A stretch of DNA of 64,000 nucleotides from Dermacentor variabilis (GCF_050947875.1 NW_027460291.1:29201589-29265588), one strand, 5' to 3'. Positions 11,019 through 23,896 are shown, counted from the stretch's first letter. Made by a program: numbers and translations. Notes: generated by a model not told the origin, from the sequence alone.

Positions 11019-11967
11019 AGCAATACAGAAGAAGCCCAGTCACAGAAAGGCACATAAAACCAGCGTACGACGGATATTACCCTCTTTGCGCAAACAGCCA
11101 AGGAATAAGAGCGCTCGCCGGAAAGTGCATCTTTTCAGGATCGCACGCACTGTAAAAGAACTTTTCCAAGAATTTGGCTCCCTACAGGAGCTCCGAAGGG
11201 GAACTGTTGAGCCTCCGAGTTTGACCAGCGTTGCCATACTTCCGTTTGCGCGCTGCCTGAGTGAAGTGACCTCAGGGAAACTTGTGACTCGATACTTTTT
11301 TTTTTAATTCTTTCGCATTATTTGTGCTAAATGGCGATCGGGTGGTGTAGCGCGAAGGGTGCTTGTATGCCGATGATAGGCTGAGCAGCGAGAAACCTCT
11401 GGCTGATTGGAAACTTCCACGATTGCAGAAAACAAGCAGGGGCAAAGATAATGGAAGGAAGTAAAGTATCCTTGGCACCACAATTGTCAGTGAACACGTT
11501 AACAGTCTCAATGGCGGAAAATGCATTTCCCGCCACCAATAAAACGTAGTTCCCAACCGAAATAACTAGATGGAACTCTGGCCTTACGATCCTGCAGCTA
11601 CCATGGGAATGGTGACTAGTACGTGAATTTGTCTGACCTTCGGGCTTGCAGTCTCAGACGTTCTGGTGGTGTTGTTTACTGCATTTATGCGCTTAGTGGT
11701 CTAAATTTCGATGCAATCCCATTTTTTATGCGCAAAAACAAGTAAGACTCTCTGTGCTTGCAGAATAGTTGCGAATAGTTGCATTTATAACGCAATATTT
11801 TGTTGCAAATGGTCAATTTTCAAGGTAAGAAAGCCGTTTGAAGCTACAAGGACGAAGAAAGAGCAAATCTATGTACGAACCATCGTACTCATGCTGGTTG
11901 AACGACCATGCATGCAGAATCTAGTGCCCGAGTTAGCTGTGGTAATTTTTGTAGAAAACTGTACACT
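11019..11967. other. No gene recognised
   Basis: Intronic DNA between the RTE copy and a TTAA element. The minus-strand open frame at 11272-11556 has no recognisable motif and no supporting context. Confidence 0.4.
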
Positions 11968-11971
11968 TTAA

Positions 11972-13244
11972 AGGGCCCCTCATTTGGCCAGTTAGCACAC
12001 TTTGGTAATAAGCTGGACGTTGTTACGTGCCCTCTTGGGAGCGTTCCACCGCAAGAATTTTTCAAATCAGTTTTTAAATAGCTGAGATATAAATATTTCA
12101 CTGCCGCGAACCCATGATTTTAGGAAACAAGCAGCACCGCCAACTAAAATCCCTTAAACTACGTAAAGTAGCGACACTCGCCTGCTCCGCCTGCACTCCT
12201 CCTCAGTTCTCCTCGCTTTCACGCTCCCTCGTCGACCGTGGCGCCGCCTACACTGCTCGAGCGTAGCAACGGCGCCAACATGCGCTCCTCGCCAATCCGT
12301 AGACGCTTCTCGAGCAAAAATGACGCTGATGCACGGCGCGAGGGCCCACGTGATGCTATTAGGCCAATAGCGACGCGGCGTCGGCCTCGGCCAGAGAGCA
12401 CGAGGAGCAGGCGGCATTCTTCAAAGCCTGGCACTACTTTACGAAGTTAAAGGGGCTTTACCGCCAACAAGGACACTCTCTCCACTTGCCCCGTCAAGTC
12501 TCCGCCAGCGAAATTCCTTTCCTGCGTTCTCCCATATCGGAGCTCGAGGACAGCGTGACGCATTCGTGATAGGCTCCGCCTTCCTTTTTTTCCTCTTTTT
12601 TTTTTTTTTGCTGCACCGCGCACTTCCGCTGACAGTGTCGCGCGTTAGCTGTGGTGTTTGTCTCGTTTCGCGCAGCACATGATTTTGCGCGCTGTGCACG
12701 AGAACGCCTAACTAGCGGTGAAGGTCCGTGCTACACGGACACTGAGGCAGACACAAGCGGATCACAGAGCATGATCGCGTGCTGGAACAGGGAGGAATTA
12801 AATTACCCAGTTTCGTTATCTGCGCGCGCGACTGAACCACGTGAGAACAAGCAGACAAAATGAAAGTACATGTCTCTTGTTGCGGTGTGAAGTAAAACGA
12901 AAACACGCAGACATTCGATTTGTGTTTTTAATTATTTCTCTAAACTTTAATTCTTCTATTGAAGCAAAGATTCCACAAATAACAGATGTTGCCTCGAATA
13001 ATGCTCGAAGTGTCACGTGTCCCTACGAGCGACGTCACAACATATACATCATCCCCTGACATATGTCATTCCCCGCCTTGGAGCGCGGTGCTCGCGAGGA
13101 GAAGGGCAAACGGCGTTCGGTTTGAAAAGTCAGCGGTTTCCGCGGTGGATAGCGACGTCTTTCTTAGTAGACACGATAGTGAGCGCGCATCCTATGCACA
13201 ACACTTGTGAGCTCAAAATGACCAGACCTGGTGAGGGGTCTTTT
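11972..13244. mobile_element. TTAA-flanked non-autonomous DNA element, copy A (carries a nested MITE)
   Basis: TTAA at 11968-11971 and 13245-13248 flanks a segment that starts AGGGCCCCTCATTTGG and ends CCTGGTGAGGGGTC. These termini are imperfect inverted repeats. Copy B at 51570-52497 shares most of the interior in the same order, for example GAATTTTTCAAAT, CTCTCTCCACTTGCCCCGT, CGAGAACGCCTAACTAGCGG (variant), and AAATAACAGATGTTGCCT. There are no coding motifs. The TTAA target fits piggyBac or Kolobok superfamilies; which one drives it cannot be told from the sequence. Confidence 0.85.
12158..12446. mobile_element. 289-base TTAA MITE nested in copy A
   Basis: The segment begins ACTACGTAAAGTAGCG and ends CACTACTTTACGAAG, near-perfect terminal inverted repeats of about 15 bases. 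TTAA lies on each side (12154-12157 and 12447-12450). It is absent from copy B at the equivalent point near 51735. It is CG-rich and non-coding. Confidence 0.85.
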
Positions 13245-13248
13245 TTAA

Positions 13249-15662
13249 AGGCTGAGCGCGCACTTCACGTTGCGGTGTGCGCTTCGTGTTACGGCGTTGC
13301 AGAAGCGCGCGCGTTTGTAGTTATCGTTCCACGACAACGGCGTCGCGAATTCGGAGGCCGCTGAAGACTAGGCTCAGCAGCAGCGCATATAGTGTGGCTG
13401 TGGGCGTGTCTTTTGTCCACGGAGTGAAGGCGCAGTGACGGCCGACTGAAGGACGCCGAAAGCGCGCGTCGGAGACTGCGCGAAAGAGTCGAGGCTAAAT
13501 AGCGTCAAAGCTTGCAACGTAGGCGCGAGTAGTCTGCACCTGAGCGAGAGAAATGCCCGGGCACGGACAACAGAGCCGATGCTGGCTACCATCACTTCCT
13601 ATGAATACTTTGCGTCCTGCTGAGTACGGTGGCCCATCCTCCCCCTTCCGCCCACCCCGCCAGCAAGAAAATAACAAATAAAGGACTTTCTCAGCTGCTT
13701 CCACAGTGCTTGCAGCGTTGGTTGATTATATATGTTGAACTGGCAGTAGCGGTAAGAAGACGCGCAACGGTACAAGCGGTGAGGGCAATATCCTATAGCT
13801 GGAAAGAATACTTTAACGAAAGCGACGGCGTTTTTTACAGAATGCCGCGATTGTCACTGTAGGCAAACGGTAAGTCCATTGTGCAGACTTTCGCGGCAGC
13901 CCAGGTTTCAGTGTAGAATGGTCAGAATGCTCGACGTTATGATGGGGCGGAGCTATGTGGGATCACACCGTAAAGCAGAAGGCACGTTTCCAGGCGTGAC
14001 TGGCGAGAGATCCGAGCAACGACAAAGCACCTTCGAAGCCCCCGGTGCAAGCGAGTCGCTACAAGACTCGCAGCCCCTCGGCGGCAGTGTCCTCGGTTGC
14101 AGCGGCGAGGCCTGATTGCGAGGCGGCATTGATCGTACCCGCTGGCTCGTACACGCGAAGAAGCAGCGAGGCGAGGGCTGGGCCACTGGGCCGGCGCTAA
14201 CGAACCGCTCCGGGGAGAAAAGTTCCACCGGGAGCGCAGAAAGAGAAAGGCGGCGCCGCAGAGACACGCTGGCGCAAGCAGCAGCGGGCAAACAGAAGCC
14301 AACGAGACGGCAGGGAAGGAACGGACCGAGCCGGCTGCGTACGGTTCCCCACTTGGGTGCAGTGCACGGCGGAAAGCGATCGACCACAGTGGCCGCGTGG
14401 AGAGGCCCCCTCCGATACGCCGCGCTCGCAACTCCGAGCAGGTTTCCGAGCTTTCCGCCAGTCCATCTCGCAGCTGCGGGACGTGAGCTCGAGAAGTCGC
14501 GAGGCGTCCTTCGCGACTGCTGCGCGGAATTGAGCCCTGCACAGTGCAGAGTTCCCCACCACGCAAGCGCGATGGCAGGAGCCGTCCCGAGGCCAGGGCT
14601 TCTTCCATGTGCCCGGAATAGCGTTGGTATGCTGACGCTTTCGTTTGGGTCAGACAGAGATCGCGGAGTCAGGATCAAACGAGGCTGCAATCGCGGCAAA
14701 ACGCAGATATGGAATGAGACGCCCGAAGAATGACGTACGTTGAAGCAGGAATATAATATATACATAAGTACAAAACCATCTGTGCGCAGCATTTGCATTT
14801 CACTCGTTTTGATATCACTAGTCAACGAGGAAGCTTGAAAGGTGTGCTGTGCGAAAGCATGGGCGCGAATGTGTCGGCTGTTTCGATTTTTTGGTTAGTG
14901 GCGCATGGACGGGGTGGGTAACGGCGAAATGCTGCATTCGTACCAGCTTTTCTTCTACAACACGGACACACAAACCAACAAACTACGAAACCATAACGTC
15001 AACATAGTTTTCGTCCAAGGAAAAAAAAGAACAGATATTAGACACGAAAGAACGAACACAGGGTACTAAATGAATGCACACAAGCTTACAGTGCAGGCAT
15101 TGCACCAACGTCGTTGCAAATCAGTAGTCCGTCAGCCAACGCGCGCAAGTTTCTCGTCGTGCCTATCCGTTCGAGACAGCTTGTTGCGGGAAAGCTTCAG
15201 TGTTAGGGCACAGCCAAGGTGAAGATGATGGGGTTCTAGACGCATAACTCGCTGGCTTAGGAAATATTTCAAGGTCTTCACTCAGCAGGCCCAGGTGATA
15301 GGGACGCCTTGAGTTACCGAGCGCAGGTTTCCTTCACCCTGGAAACATTCTCTGGAAGGAAGCAGGGGCACTTGGAAGAGGATGAGGAGCGCCACAAAGC
15401 GAGTCCTCGTTGCAAGGACTCGCATCACGGGGCCACTTGATCGAAGAAGGCGCCGATGCATGCAGCGCCTTCTTCAACCTGATAGTCCTAGCTAGTATTT
15501 TGGCGACATTTATGCCTCCCTTCAGCCCTACGCTAAAAAAATTACGGTAACGCTGTGTGCAAACGCTCATCATGAGGAATTTCAAATCTGTCAACGACAA
15601 AGATAACACTCACTGGCGCTTTTTCAGCCTCGTTCTTTGCAATTTCAACCGGCGAATCTTTC

Positions 15663-15663
<1 letters not shown>
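13249..15663. other. CG-rich intronic stretch, no gene supported
   Basis: From about 13300 to 14600 the sequence is visibly rich in CG dinucleotides, which yields long open frames on both strands by chance (for example minus 13953-14825). None has a recognisable motif, and frames overlap on opposite strands, so no coding call is made. It could be regulatory DNA of Awh. 14600-15663 shows nothing definite. Confidence 0.35.
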
Positions 15664-15693
<30 letters not shown>

Positions 15694-16327
15694 CATACAT
15701 ACATACATACATACATACATACATACATACATACATACATACATACATACATACATACATACATACATACATACATACATACATACATACATACATACAT
15801 ACATACATACATACATACATACATACATACATACATACATACATACATACATACATACATACATACATACATACATACATACATACATACATACATACAT
15901 ACATACATACATACATACATACATACATACATACATACATACATACATACATACATACATACATACATACATACATACATACATACATACATACATACAT
16001 ACATACATACATACATACATACATACATACATACATACATACATACATACATACATACATACATACATACATACATACATACATACATACATACATACAT
16101 ACATACATACATACATACATACATACATACATACATACATACATACATACATACATACATACATACATACATACATACATACATACATACATACATACAT
16201 ACATACATACATACATACATACATACATACATACATACATACATACATACATACATACATACATACATACATACATACATACATACATACATACATACAT
16301 ACATACATACATACGTACGTACATACA

Positions 16328-16356
<29 letters not shown>
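15664..16356. repeat. (TACA)n tetranucleotide microsatellite, 693 bases, about 173 units
   Basis: An almost perfect TACA array. The only visible interruption is CGTACGT at about 16314-16320 near its right end. Because the unit has no stop in most frames, it creates artefactual open frames of repeated YIHT (plus) and MYVC (minus), which are not genes. Arrays this long in assembled DNA depend on long reads, so the true length may differ. Confidence 0.98.
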
Positions 16357-16362
<6 letters not shown>

Positions 16363-16499
16363 GCAGGGTATTCAAAATTAAGCTTTATGATTTTCTTAAA
16401 TAGGCACTTGGAGGCACGCGAAGACTACCTATGCAAATAAGTTATGTAGCCAGGGGAACACAAAGTGAGATGATAATTATCGCTGACAGCAACCCAATT

Positions 16500-16690
16500 A
16501 ACTGAAATAAACTAAAGGAGCATCGCACGCGAAATGCGAAGGTTTTGGGATCGTTCCTTAACTGCGGCATGTAATTTTTCATCCACTTTCATTTCCATTA
16601 AGTTATCGTTACTTTATTTCATTTATTAAGCACAAGTAGTTTCCCCTATGTTGCCTCCTTGGTGTCAGTGTTTGTTGACCCCCTTTCTCC
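16500..16690 (+). mobile_element. tRNA-derived SINE, second family (5'-damaged)
   Basis: A tRNA-like anticodon-arm and B-box region is seen in GCATCGCACGCGAAATGCGA and TTTTGGGATCGTTCC. The body ATTTTTCATCCACTTTCATT and a tail ending TTGCCTCCTTGGTGTCAGTG follow. The same layout recurs at 17065-17275, so the two are probably copies of one tRNA-derived SINE family distinct from the Ruka-like one. Boundaries are approximate. Confidence 0.6.
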
Positions 16691-16700
16691 CTTTCTTCTC

Positions 16701-16703
<3 letters not shown>

Positions 16704-16751
<48 letters not shown>
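16704..16751. repeat. (TA)n microsatellite
   Basis: Uninterrupted TA repeat of about 24 units immediately after the SINE at 16500-16690, where such simple tails often form. Confidence 0.97.
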
Positions 16752-16754
<3 letters not shown>

Positions 16755-17064
16755 CTTCATGATAGGACACACGAAAAACGAAGATATTTCATTTTTCTGG
16801 CGTCTCGGCTGTAATTAATCCTGACGCATTAAAAGGTAGCCCTAATATGACTGAGCTGTTGACAGGCCCTCTTAAGACGTTGCCAACATGTAATGGTTCC
16901 GTCTTCTTGCATAAGAATCTTTTTTTTCAGAGGCCGCGGTACTTCACCTATGCAATTAACGTGACGCATGCGATTGAAAGCGTGTCCCACGTACGCTGCT
17001 ATGGCCGTGACTGTCGCTGGGTTACACGTACGCCAACACCCGCAAAAGTGGACGGCAATATAGC

Positions 17065-17275
17065 TTTCGCCGTAGCTCAACTGGCACAGCGTTGCTCGCG
17101 TAATGAGGAGGGTGTGCGTTCGGCTCCTACCGGCGGCCAACCAATCTCTTCGTCCGCTTTCCCTTCTCATTCCTGCTTTCCCCTTCGAAACAGCGGGTTA
17201 TTTCTCCTGTGCTTTCCTTGGCTTCACCTCAGCTCTCTTTCTCTATTGCCTGTTGGCTGGATGTGGACGTGTATA
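17065..17275 (+). mobile_element. tRNA-derived SINE, second family
   Basis: The A-box-like part is GTAGCTCAACTGGCACAGCG. The region TAATGAGGAGGGTGTGCG and the B-box GTTCGGCTCC follow, giving a degenerate tRNA outline. The body has TTTCCTTGGCTTCACCTC and GCCTGTTGGCTGG and ends in an A-rich tail at about 17276-17283. A functional tRNA is unlikely, since the acceptor ends do not pair well and there is a SINE body. Confidence 0.65.
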
Positions 17276-17283
17276 ACAAAAAA

Positions 17284-19489
17284 ATCAAGCCCCTGCGTTC
17301 CCCTTCCTCTCGGTCAGCGCTATGCTGCAGGTGCGGTCCCGCGACTGACAAGTAGAAACTGGAGCCGTTTGAGGTCTCCCTCGCCCCCAAGGGGTCTGGA
17401 CAGGTCGCAGTAGCTGTGTTCGCGAGTGCGTTCTGACGCGCTTGTGAGCCTCAAGTAAGATTTCCAGTTGCCTAGAGGCGCGGGCTGCAGCGAGCGATCA
17501 AGACGCCGATCGTAGCCTGCATCTTGAACCCTTTCCCGACCGAGCTTTTCGGCCATAAATAATACAAAAATACCAATTTTCTTATTTGTCTAAATAATTG
17601 CACGCATTTCGAAACAACCTAAAAATATCCTTAAAAGCACTTTATTTGTAACAAACATGAAAAATATTTTTTTAGAGCATAAAAAGAGGATTGGCTTCGC
17701 TGCGCTGCACAGCGGAGATTCTCCGAATTTCTGCAGTTGTCGTTGCAACAAATGTCTCTTTGGAAATTCAAAAACAATACTGTGACAGGCGGGGCTCATG
17801 CTTGCGGCAAGGGATGTCAGAACCGTAAGTTGCAGACTTGGCGTGGTACATTTCAAAGCATGGAATAGTGCACAGTGCTACCCCTCATTCCTCGCACCAG
17901 GTACATGAAGCGGTTGGTTTCGCGGAGAATGAAATTTGTTAATTGATTCGTTAGAAACAATTCAAAATACGGCGCACAGTTCCCGTCCTCCGTCACAGGT
18001 ACCTTTACGCCAGGCGCGGCCGTGAAAGCAAATCTTGTCCGCTGGCATCAACTTGAGACGCTGTCGTGGTCCGAATCTGACGACTCGGAGAAGCTACGCT
18101 GCTCAGTATCGTCGCTGCCGCTCTCGGAGGAACTTTTTCACCGCTGTCTCAGTCCGACAAATCTTCCCCAAACAAACCTTTTTCCCCCCTTTTTTTTTCG
18201 GAGCGGAGTCATTGCCGGCACGCGCACGCACAGAGGAGGACGCCATTTCTAAATCCCAGTTGCCAGCATCGAAACGTTACTAGGCCAAAATGCATGCTTT
18301 GAATGCGTTTTTTTTTTTTACTGCGCCATCTGCTGAAGCCAAAAAGAATTAAACAGAATTTATCAGGGTAGCTTGACTCCTGCAGTGTACAAGCGCTTGT
18401 TCCAGCGCGGACGAGCTCAGCTGTTCTACAGCAGGGGAAGGGTTAATATTTCCATTTCTTCGCTCGTTTTTGCCCATCTGTGCGTTAATAATTGTTTCAA
18501 TTGCTAAAGCTGCGAGCTGCGACGAGTGAAGCAGAGCATACGCCACATATGCTAGCTGAAGCCACGCTAATTGATGCCAATGAAATGGCTAACCACCTGC
18601 GTGTGTCCATAGCGATGCATGTGCACGTTGGTCGCCACAGGCCTACACCCCTCAATATCGAGAACCAGTATCGACAAGATGCCGAGATTACGCGCTAACT
18701 TTTTCACGAGCTAAGTTATGGAAAGAGACAGTCTACAAGATGACGCACTTCTCGTTGAGGGAACAAGAACGGGGCAGAAATAGGTAGGTAGGATATAGAA
18801 GGCGCCTGATGCGGACTGGCCGATGCACGATGTGCATCAAAGGCCGTGCCCTTTTTTTTCGTTTCATCCTGATACCGTAAGTGTGTGGCATACCTAGCTA
18901 TAAACCGCAGCTCAAACGATGAATAACAATAGAACTAAGGAACGCTCACACCCGCATGCTGGTGAAAACATGTAACATGTGCAAGCATTCACACTCGTCC
19001 ACGAGGCAGTTTACGGGGACTGGTTGAAGCCTATATAGCGCATCAAGTTGAGGAGCACCATCGTATTGCGCGTCGCAGAAGCAGTGCATCGCCATACGCC
19101 TGTAAATACTGCAAGATCGTCGCACAGCTGACACGGATTCGAAGCCATTTTTCAGAAAGTCATTGGGCTTGCGAAGCCTCTGCATAAGCGGATTATGTGA
19201 ACAAAGTGTTCGCTTGCCACTCCTCACGTCGCACAGGTCAGTACTGTATACAACTGAACATTAAGCGGAAAATGTATGCGAGTGTAAGGTTTAGTCACAT
19301 GGGATGCAGACGCGCCCAATCACACCCGTCGAGAGCGTGTGATACGCTGAAGCTGCGGCTTCTCGTCCAAGAGGCAAATAGGCCCGCATTGCCGTTCAGC
19401 TACTCAGGACGAGCGACGAACCTCTGTCAAACCTTTATTGAAGATATACGTGTATGAGTGACGCATTCAAACCTAGCGCGTGAACGGTG
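17284..19489. other. No gene recognised
   Basis: Intronic DNA. 17560-18260 contains A/T-rich and CG-rich blocks that look like repeat-derived sequence, but no termini or coding motif could be defined. The remaining open frames are short and overlap on opposite strands. Confidence 0.35.
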
Positions 19490-20015
19490 CAAGGGGCTAG
19501 GAATAATCACCTGTATATACGGCAGTCAAGAGAGAGAGGGATACACGCAAGGGCAGGGATGTTAACCAGTCAATGGTCCGGTTGGCTACCCTACGCTGGA
19601 GGTAGGGAGAAAGAAGAGGGACAGAGAGGCTATAGAGACGTGCACGGACAGTACTTGAGTCAAAGCCATCCGTGCAAACAAGACGTTCTCAGAAAGCACA
19701 AAAGTGCCTTTACTGCCTTCTGAGCCGATTATTGGTGGGGACGGTGCTCTATAGTACCGTCTGATCACGCAGAGGACGATCATCTAGTTTCATCAATGTG
19801 TTGGACAAAAATTGTCTCTGTGCTTGAAATTGCGGACAGTGGTACAATAAGTGGTCAATGTTCTCTTCGCATCCGCAAACATCACATGCAGGACTATCAG
19901 CCATTCCAATTAGTGCTGAGTAAGCTTTCGTGAAGGCAACTCCCAGCCACAACCGACACAGAAGAGACGCTTCGCGTCGGTGCGGTCCGGTCGGAGGTCA
20001 GAGTTGCAGTGAAGG
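19490..20015 (-). mobile_element. LINE 3' end: C-terminal zinc domain and 3' UTR
   Basis: The minus strand reads NPSLQL, then PPTGPHRREASLLCRLWLGV and AFTKAYSALIGMADSPAC, then DVCGCEENIDHLLYHC. This is the CxxC..HxxxxC end of an RNase H-bearing LINE polyprotein. It is followed by a 3' UTR-like stretch towards 19500. A stop interrupts between NPSLQL and PPTGP. The frame is then lost after DDRPLRDQTVL. Confidence 0.75.
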
Positions 20016-20159
20016 GTTCGGTCTGCGCAGTCCCCGCACGACATTCAGTGCAACTGTCTTCGCCCACCGTGCCTCTCTGGTCAGGTTACGCAGCTGCAGC
20101 ATGACCTTCGATTCCTCCATGCTGTGCGAGCCGTACTCAAGCAAATCGAACAGTCCCAG

Positions 20160-20745
20160 GACATCAGAAAAAGTCAAACTTACCACCATCTGCACTCAAG
20201 CAACTTAGTTTACTCCTCCTGTACGAGAAATACAGCGACTGCACACACGTCTATACTGATGGCTCAACTACATCAACCAGTTCCAGTGGCGCTGTAGTTA
20301 TACTAACAATGGGAATAACCGAGCGGTTTAAGACATCCGAAATCACTACGCCTAAAGCTGCAGAGCTCGCGGCTCTGCGCGACGCACATCGTGTGATAAA
20401 TACTTAAAGTCCTCAAAAATGGGCAGTCTTCTGCGATTCAAGGTCGGCCTTGCAAAGTGCGCAGTCGTTTCTCCGACATGGAACTCACAATCACCTCACG
20501 TGCTAAATCGTGGAACTTGTCCATGACTTGAGAGAATAAGGCCATTCGATCTCTTTTCAATGGATACCAGGTCACCGCGTATCGTTAGAAATGATGACGC
20601 AAATAAGGCAGCTCGGACGTCAAAGAAAACCGCTGCGTCCCCATTCCTCTGTCTAGGACCGACGCTGCGAGACAACTTCGCATTCTAGCTTGCACGCTCT
20701 CTTTAGCAGAGTGGAATACCGCACATACAAGGCGCACGGCAGTCA
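20160..20745 (+). mobile_element. LINE RNase H fragment, inverted relative to its 3' end
   Basis: The plus strand shows an RNase H domain in order: HVYTDGSTTS, PKAAELAALRDAH, CDSRSALQSAQSF, FQWIPGHRVS. It then reads DAARQLRILACTLSLAEWNT, which in this LINE type leads directly into the PSLQLRPP segment found on the other strand at about 20010. Stops and frameshifts are frequent. The catalytic D..E..D pattern is still recognisable. Confidence 0.75.
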
Positions 20746-23696
20746 AGAAGTTCACATGAAAGGAAAGGGCAAGCCCTGCTATCGTTTTGCTTGAGTGTTA
20801 CTTGGTTTGCTGGGCACAAGTTCGCCCAATTATGGATTGTTAAATTTGTAAATCACAGTTTCGACCCTGTGTTCTTCTTCACTGTCACTACTACGTGACA
20901 ATAAAATCATAATACAAAATAGTGCCAGCCAGTTCTTTTTGAATAATGAGCGACGCAACCGGTTGAGGCGCTACGTCTGCCACGCAGCTGCCAGACTATA
21001 TTTGCCCGAGCAGAGGCTCAGCGCCGCCGCCAAGAGGGCCCTGTGGTTCAAAATGAAATTATTGCCACAATATATCGCGAATTCGAAACACCTACACAGT
21101 TGCGCTCAAAATTCGCATTAGTGAGTATCGCAACTATCGGTGAATTTTTTCGTGTGACGCTTTCGCTGGTCACTGACGGCGTGTATTTTCATACGCCAGC
21201 TCGCCTGGTTGAGCTCCCCATCTTTTATCTCCTTGCTTTCTCTCTTTCTCTCTTTACTAGCCCTGTTCTCTAACCTGCGGTTCTTTGACCACTACTCCGT
21301 ATATAGTTAAGCGCCATTTTTTATCAAGGAGAAAGCGAGCAATCAAGCAAGTAGGCAAGAAGTGCCTGGCTTTTGAAGATGGAGCAATTCAAAAAAAAAA
21401 AAAAAAAGAGAGAAACTTCAGGATACGCGCTTCGAAAGCGTAAATCCAGTTTTTTACATTTCGCATCTATTTCACTTTTTCCGACCTGTCACTTCGGCAG
21501 CGTCGGTGCCGGCTGCAGCCGCTGGGATGAATGGACGAGCGCCTGCGCGTCGGCGTTGCGACATCGGCGCGTTTCACCCACGAGAGGTGGCGGCGTAGGA
21601 GGGCCCGTGAGAGCCTGACACGCGCCGTTTCTTTTGCGCGTGCGCGCTTCCGTCTAGACAGGCCCGGCTGCCAATCGAGTTGCCAAGGGAGCTGGATTCG
21701 GGAGCGAAGCTAACGCTGGCAGTGCGAGGGCACCGAGGAAGGCAGCAAAAGATAAAGCAGCAGGAACAAAAAGCGCACGTGCGAGCGCAACAGGCGCCGA
21801 TACTTGCCATATCTCACTGGATCTGTCCATTTGGTCGCGTGTTATGTTGGGCAGCCGGGTGAGAAAGGAAGCAGACAAAACATCGTGGGGAAGGGTGCGC
21901 AGTGGTGGGGAACTGCCGGCGCCTGTAACATGTTGCGTAAGCACGTAAGCTACATCCAAGTGTTCATTTCTCGTTCGCAACGTTACCAACACGGTCGCCG
22001 TTATTTCACGTTTAGCGCGTACTTTCGGAACGGGTTTGCTTGAACGGTCTGCCGTCAGCTTGGGCGCAATAACAGTTGAAAAAAAAAAACGAAAGCAGCA
22101 TCTCATTTAACATAGACGGTTGTGCATTTCCCGCGTTAGGGAGGCTGAAATGGAAGACAAGAGCTTAAACAAACTCAGATAGTAAACAAACCGACTGGTT
22201 CGCCTAATAGACAACAAAAACGACAACAGCTCGCGAACTGCGTGCGAAGAGAAAAAAGCCGGACGCGTAGGTCGCTCGGTGCCTGAATCCCCGAGGCAGT
22301 AAGAACGAAACAGAATAGCGAGTGAACGAGGAAGCCGGAGAGTATAAGGGAGCCGAAAAGAGCGAATTAAACGAAAAGATGGCGGCGCTGCTGGATTCAG
22401 AAGGGAAATGACATACAAAGAAATTGTTGCCGGCTCATACGTCGGCATGAGAGCAAGAATAAAGTGGCACTGGAATACAGACGCGCCGTCAGGAGGGGCA
22501 GAAAAGAAAGGCCAGACACGCAGCGCATTGTGTCCGCAGGTGCGTATGCTAATGAGGTCGGGCGCCTTGGCAGCCCCGTCAGGCCGCACGCGTTTGAGGC
22601 GCAGGTGCAAATGTCTCCGCCCCTCCTTCGCCCTTCAATCCTTCTGCGAGGAACGCAAGCGGGGCCGTCGTCGCTTCGGGGCCTGGCCCAGCGCTTGCTG
22701 CACTTGGGAGGCTTCTTTAGTGAACGACGAGAGGCCAGGCACGCTGATGAATATTCATTCGAATAACCAGGCCCACATAGCTACCGTCTTCGCTGTGCAA
22801 GATGAGGCATTCGGGATGCCTTCGGGCCAGGTAATCCCGTATTAGCCAATGGGCATCTATTTGCGGCTCATCCTCGATTCCACCGAGTATTTCACTGCGT
22901 ATGTAGCAACACGTACTGCCACCGAGTGGAGCACAGCGCCGCTTTCGACTGAAGAAGATATCAGTATAACGCTCCTGGTTATTCTTACGACGAGCAAAAT
23001 ATTTCGCAGTATCCATCGATGATGATTGTCAAGATAAGCGATTAGCCTGAACGAACCAACCAACCGACGAACGTTCTCCTTACCGCCGAGCGCTCCGCTA
23101 CCACATCTAAACCTTCAAACACATCAAAGGTGACGCGCAATGGCATGCAAGTATCGAACGGCTATAATGTTCGTGTTCGGCAGCGAAGGCGCCCACAACT
23201 CGGCTGCACGCGACCTTTGCACCAGCGTCTTGCTGTAAGTCCGACCAGCGACCAATAACTGCCTACTGCCAAACACGAAAGCGGGCGAAAGAAGAAACTA
23301 AAGCCTTTCGCTGGAACAAGTTCAAAAGCACGCCTTTACTCCAGAGCATTTGAGTAGACAGCAACGATTTAAAAAAAAAAAATTTCCCTCATGAGTCCTC
23401 GAGGAGTTTCAGTGAAGAGCAGTTACCTAAAAGGGTATGAATGCGAGCTGGTTGGTACGAATCCATGGGTGAAAAACAGCGAAAAATAAACACTGACAAA
23501 CCAGGAACACAGGACGAGCGCCCGACGATAGCGGCACGATGAGACCCTGCCCTTTCTTGAGTGGAGGTGAAGTTCTAGAAAACAGGCCTTGTGAGGAAAG
23601 TAGCTATTCGCAAGGCGCTGGCCAGTTGCAGAGCGACCATGAAGTAGCCATGAGTCAGAACGTGGCTATGTATACCCGCGAACGCAAAGACTGAAA
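20746..23696. other. No gene recognised
   Basis: Intronic DNA up to the assembly gap. CG-rich patches at about 21490-21760 and 22480-22720 give open frames without motifs. A stretch at about 23430-23530 looks repeat-derived, but its ends are not visible. Confidence 0.35.
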
Positions 23697-23896
23697 NNNN
23701 NNNNNNNNNNNNNNNNNNNNNNNNNNNNNNNNNNNNNNNNNNNNNNNNNNNNNNNNNNNNNNNNNNNNNNNNNNNNNNNNNNNNNNNNNNNNNNNNNNNN
23801 NNNNNNNNNNNNNNNNNNNNNNNNNNNNNNNNNNNNNNNNNNNNNNNNNNNNNNNNNNNNNNNNNNNNNNNNNNNNNNNNNNNNNNNNNNNNNNNN
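23697..23896. other. Assembly gap (200 N)
   Basis: A run of exactly 200 undetermined bases, a typical scaffolding placeholder. The true size is unknown, so distances across the Awh intron are estimates. Confidence 0.99.

Noticed and set aside
13937..14825. Open frames of 223 to 290 codons on minus and 205 on plus
   Set aside because: Same CG-composition effect; mutually overlapping and without motifs.
15542..16440. Long open frames of repeated YIHT and MYVC on both strands
   Set aside because: They are translations of the (TACA)n microsatellite, present in several frames and both strands at once.
17069..17140. A possible functional tRNA gene
   Set aside because: The acceptor stem does not pair well and a SINE body follows; treated as tRNA-derived SINE.
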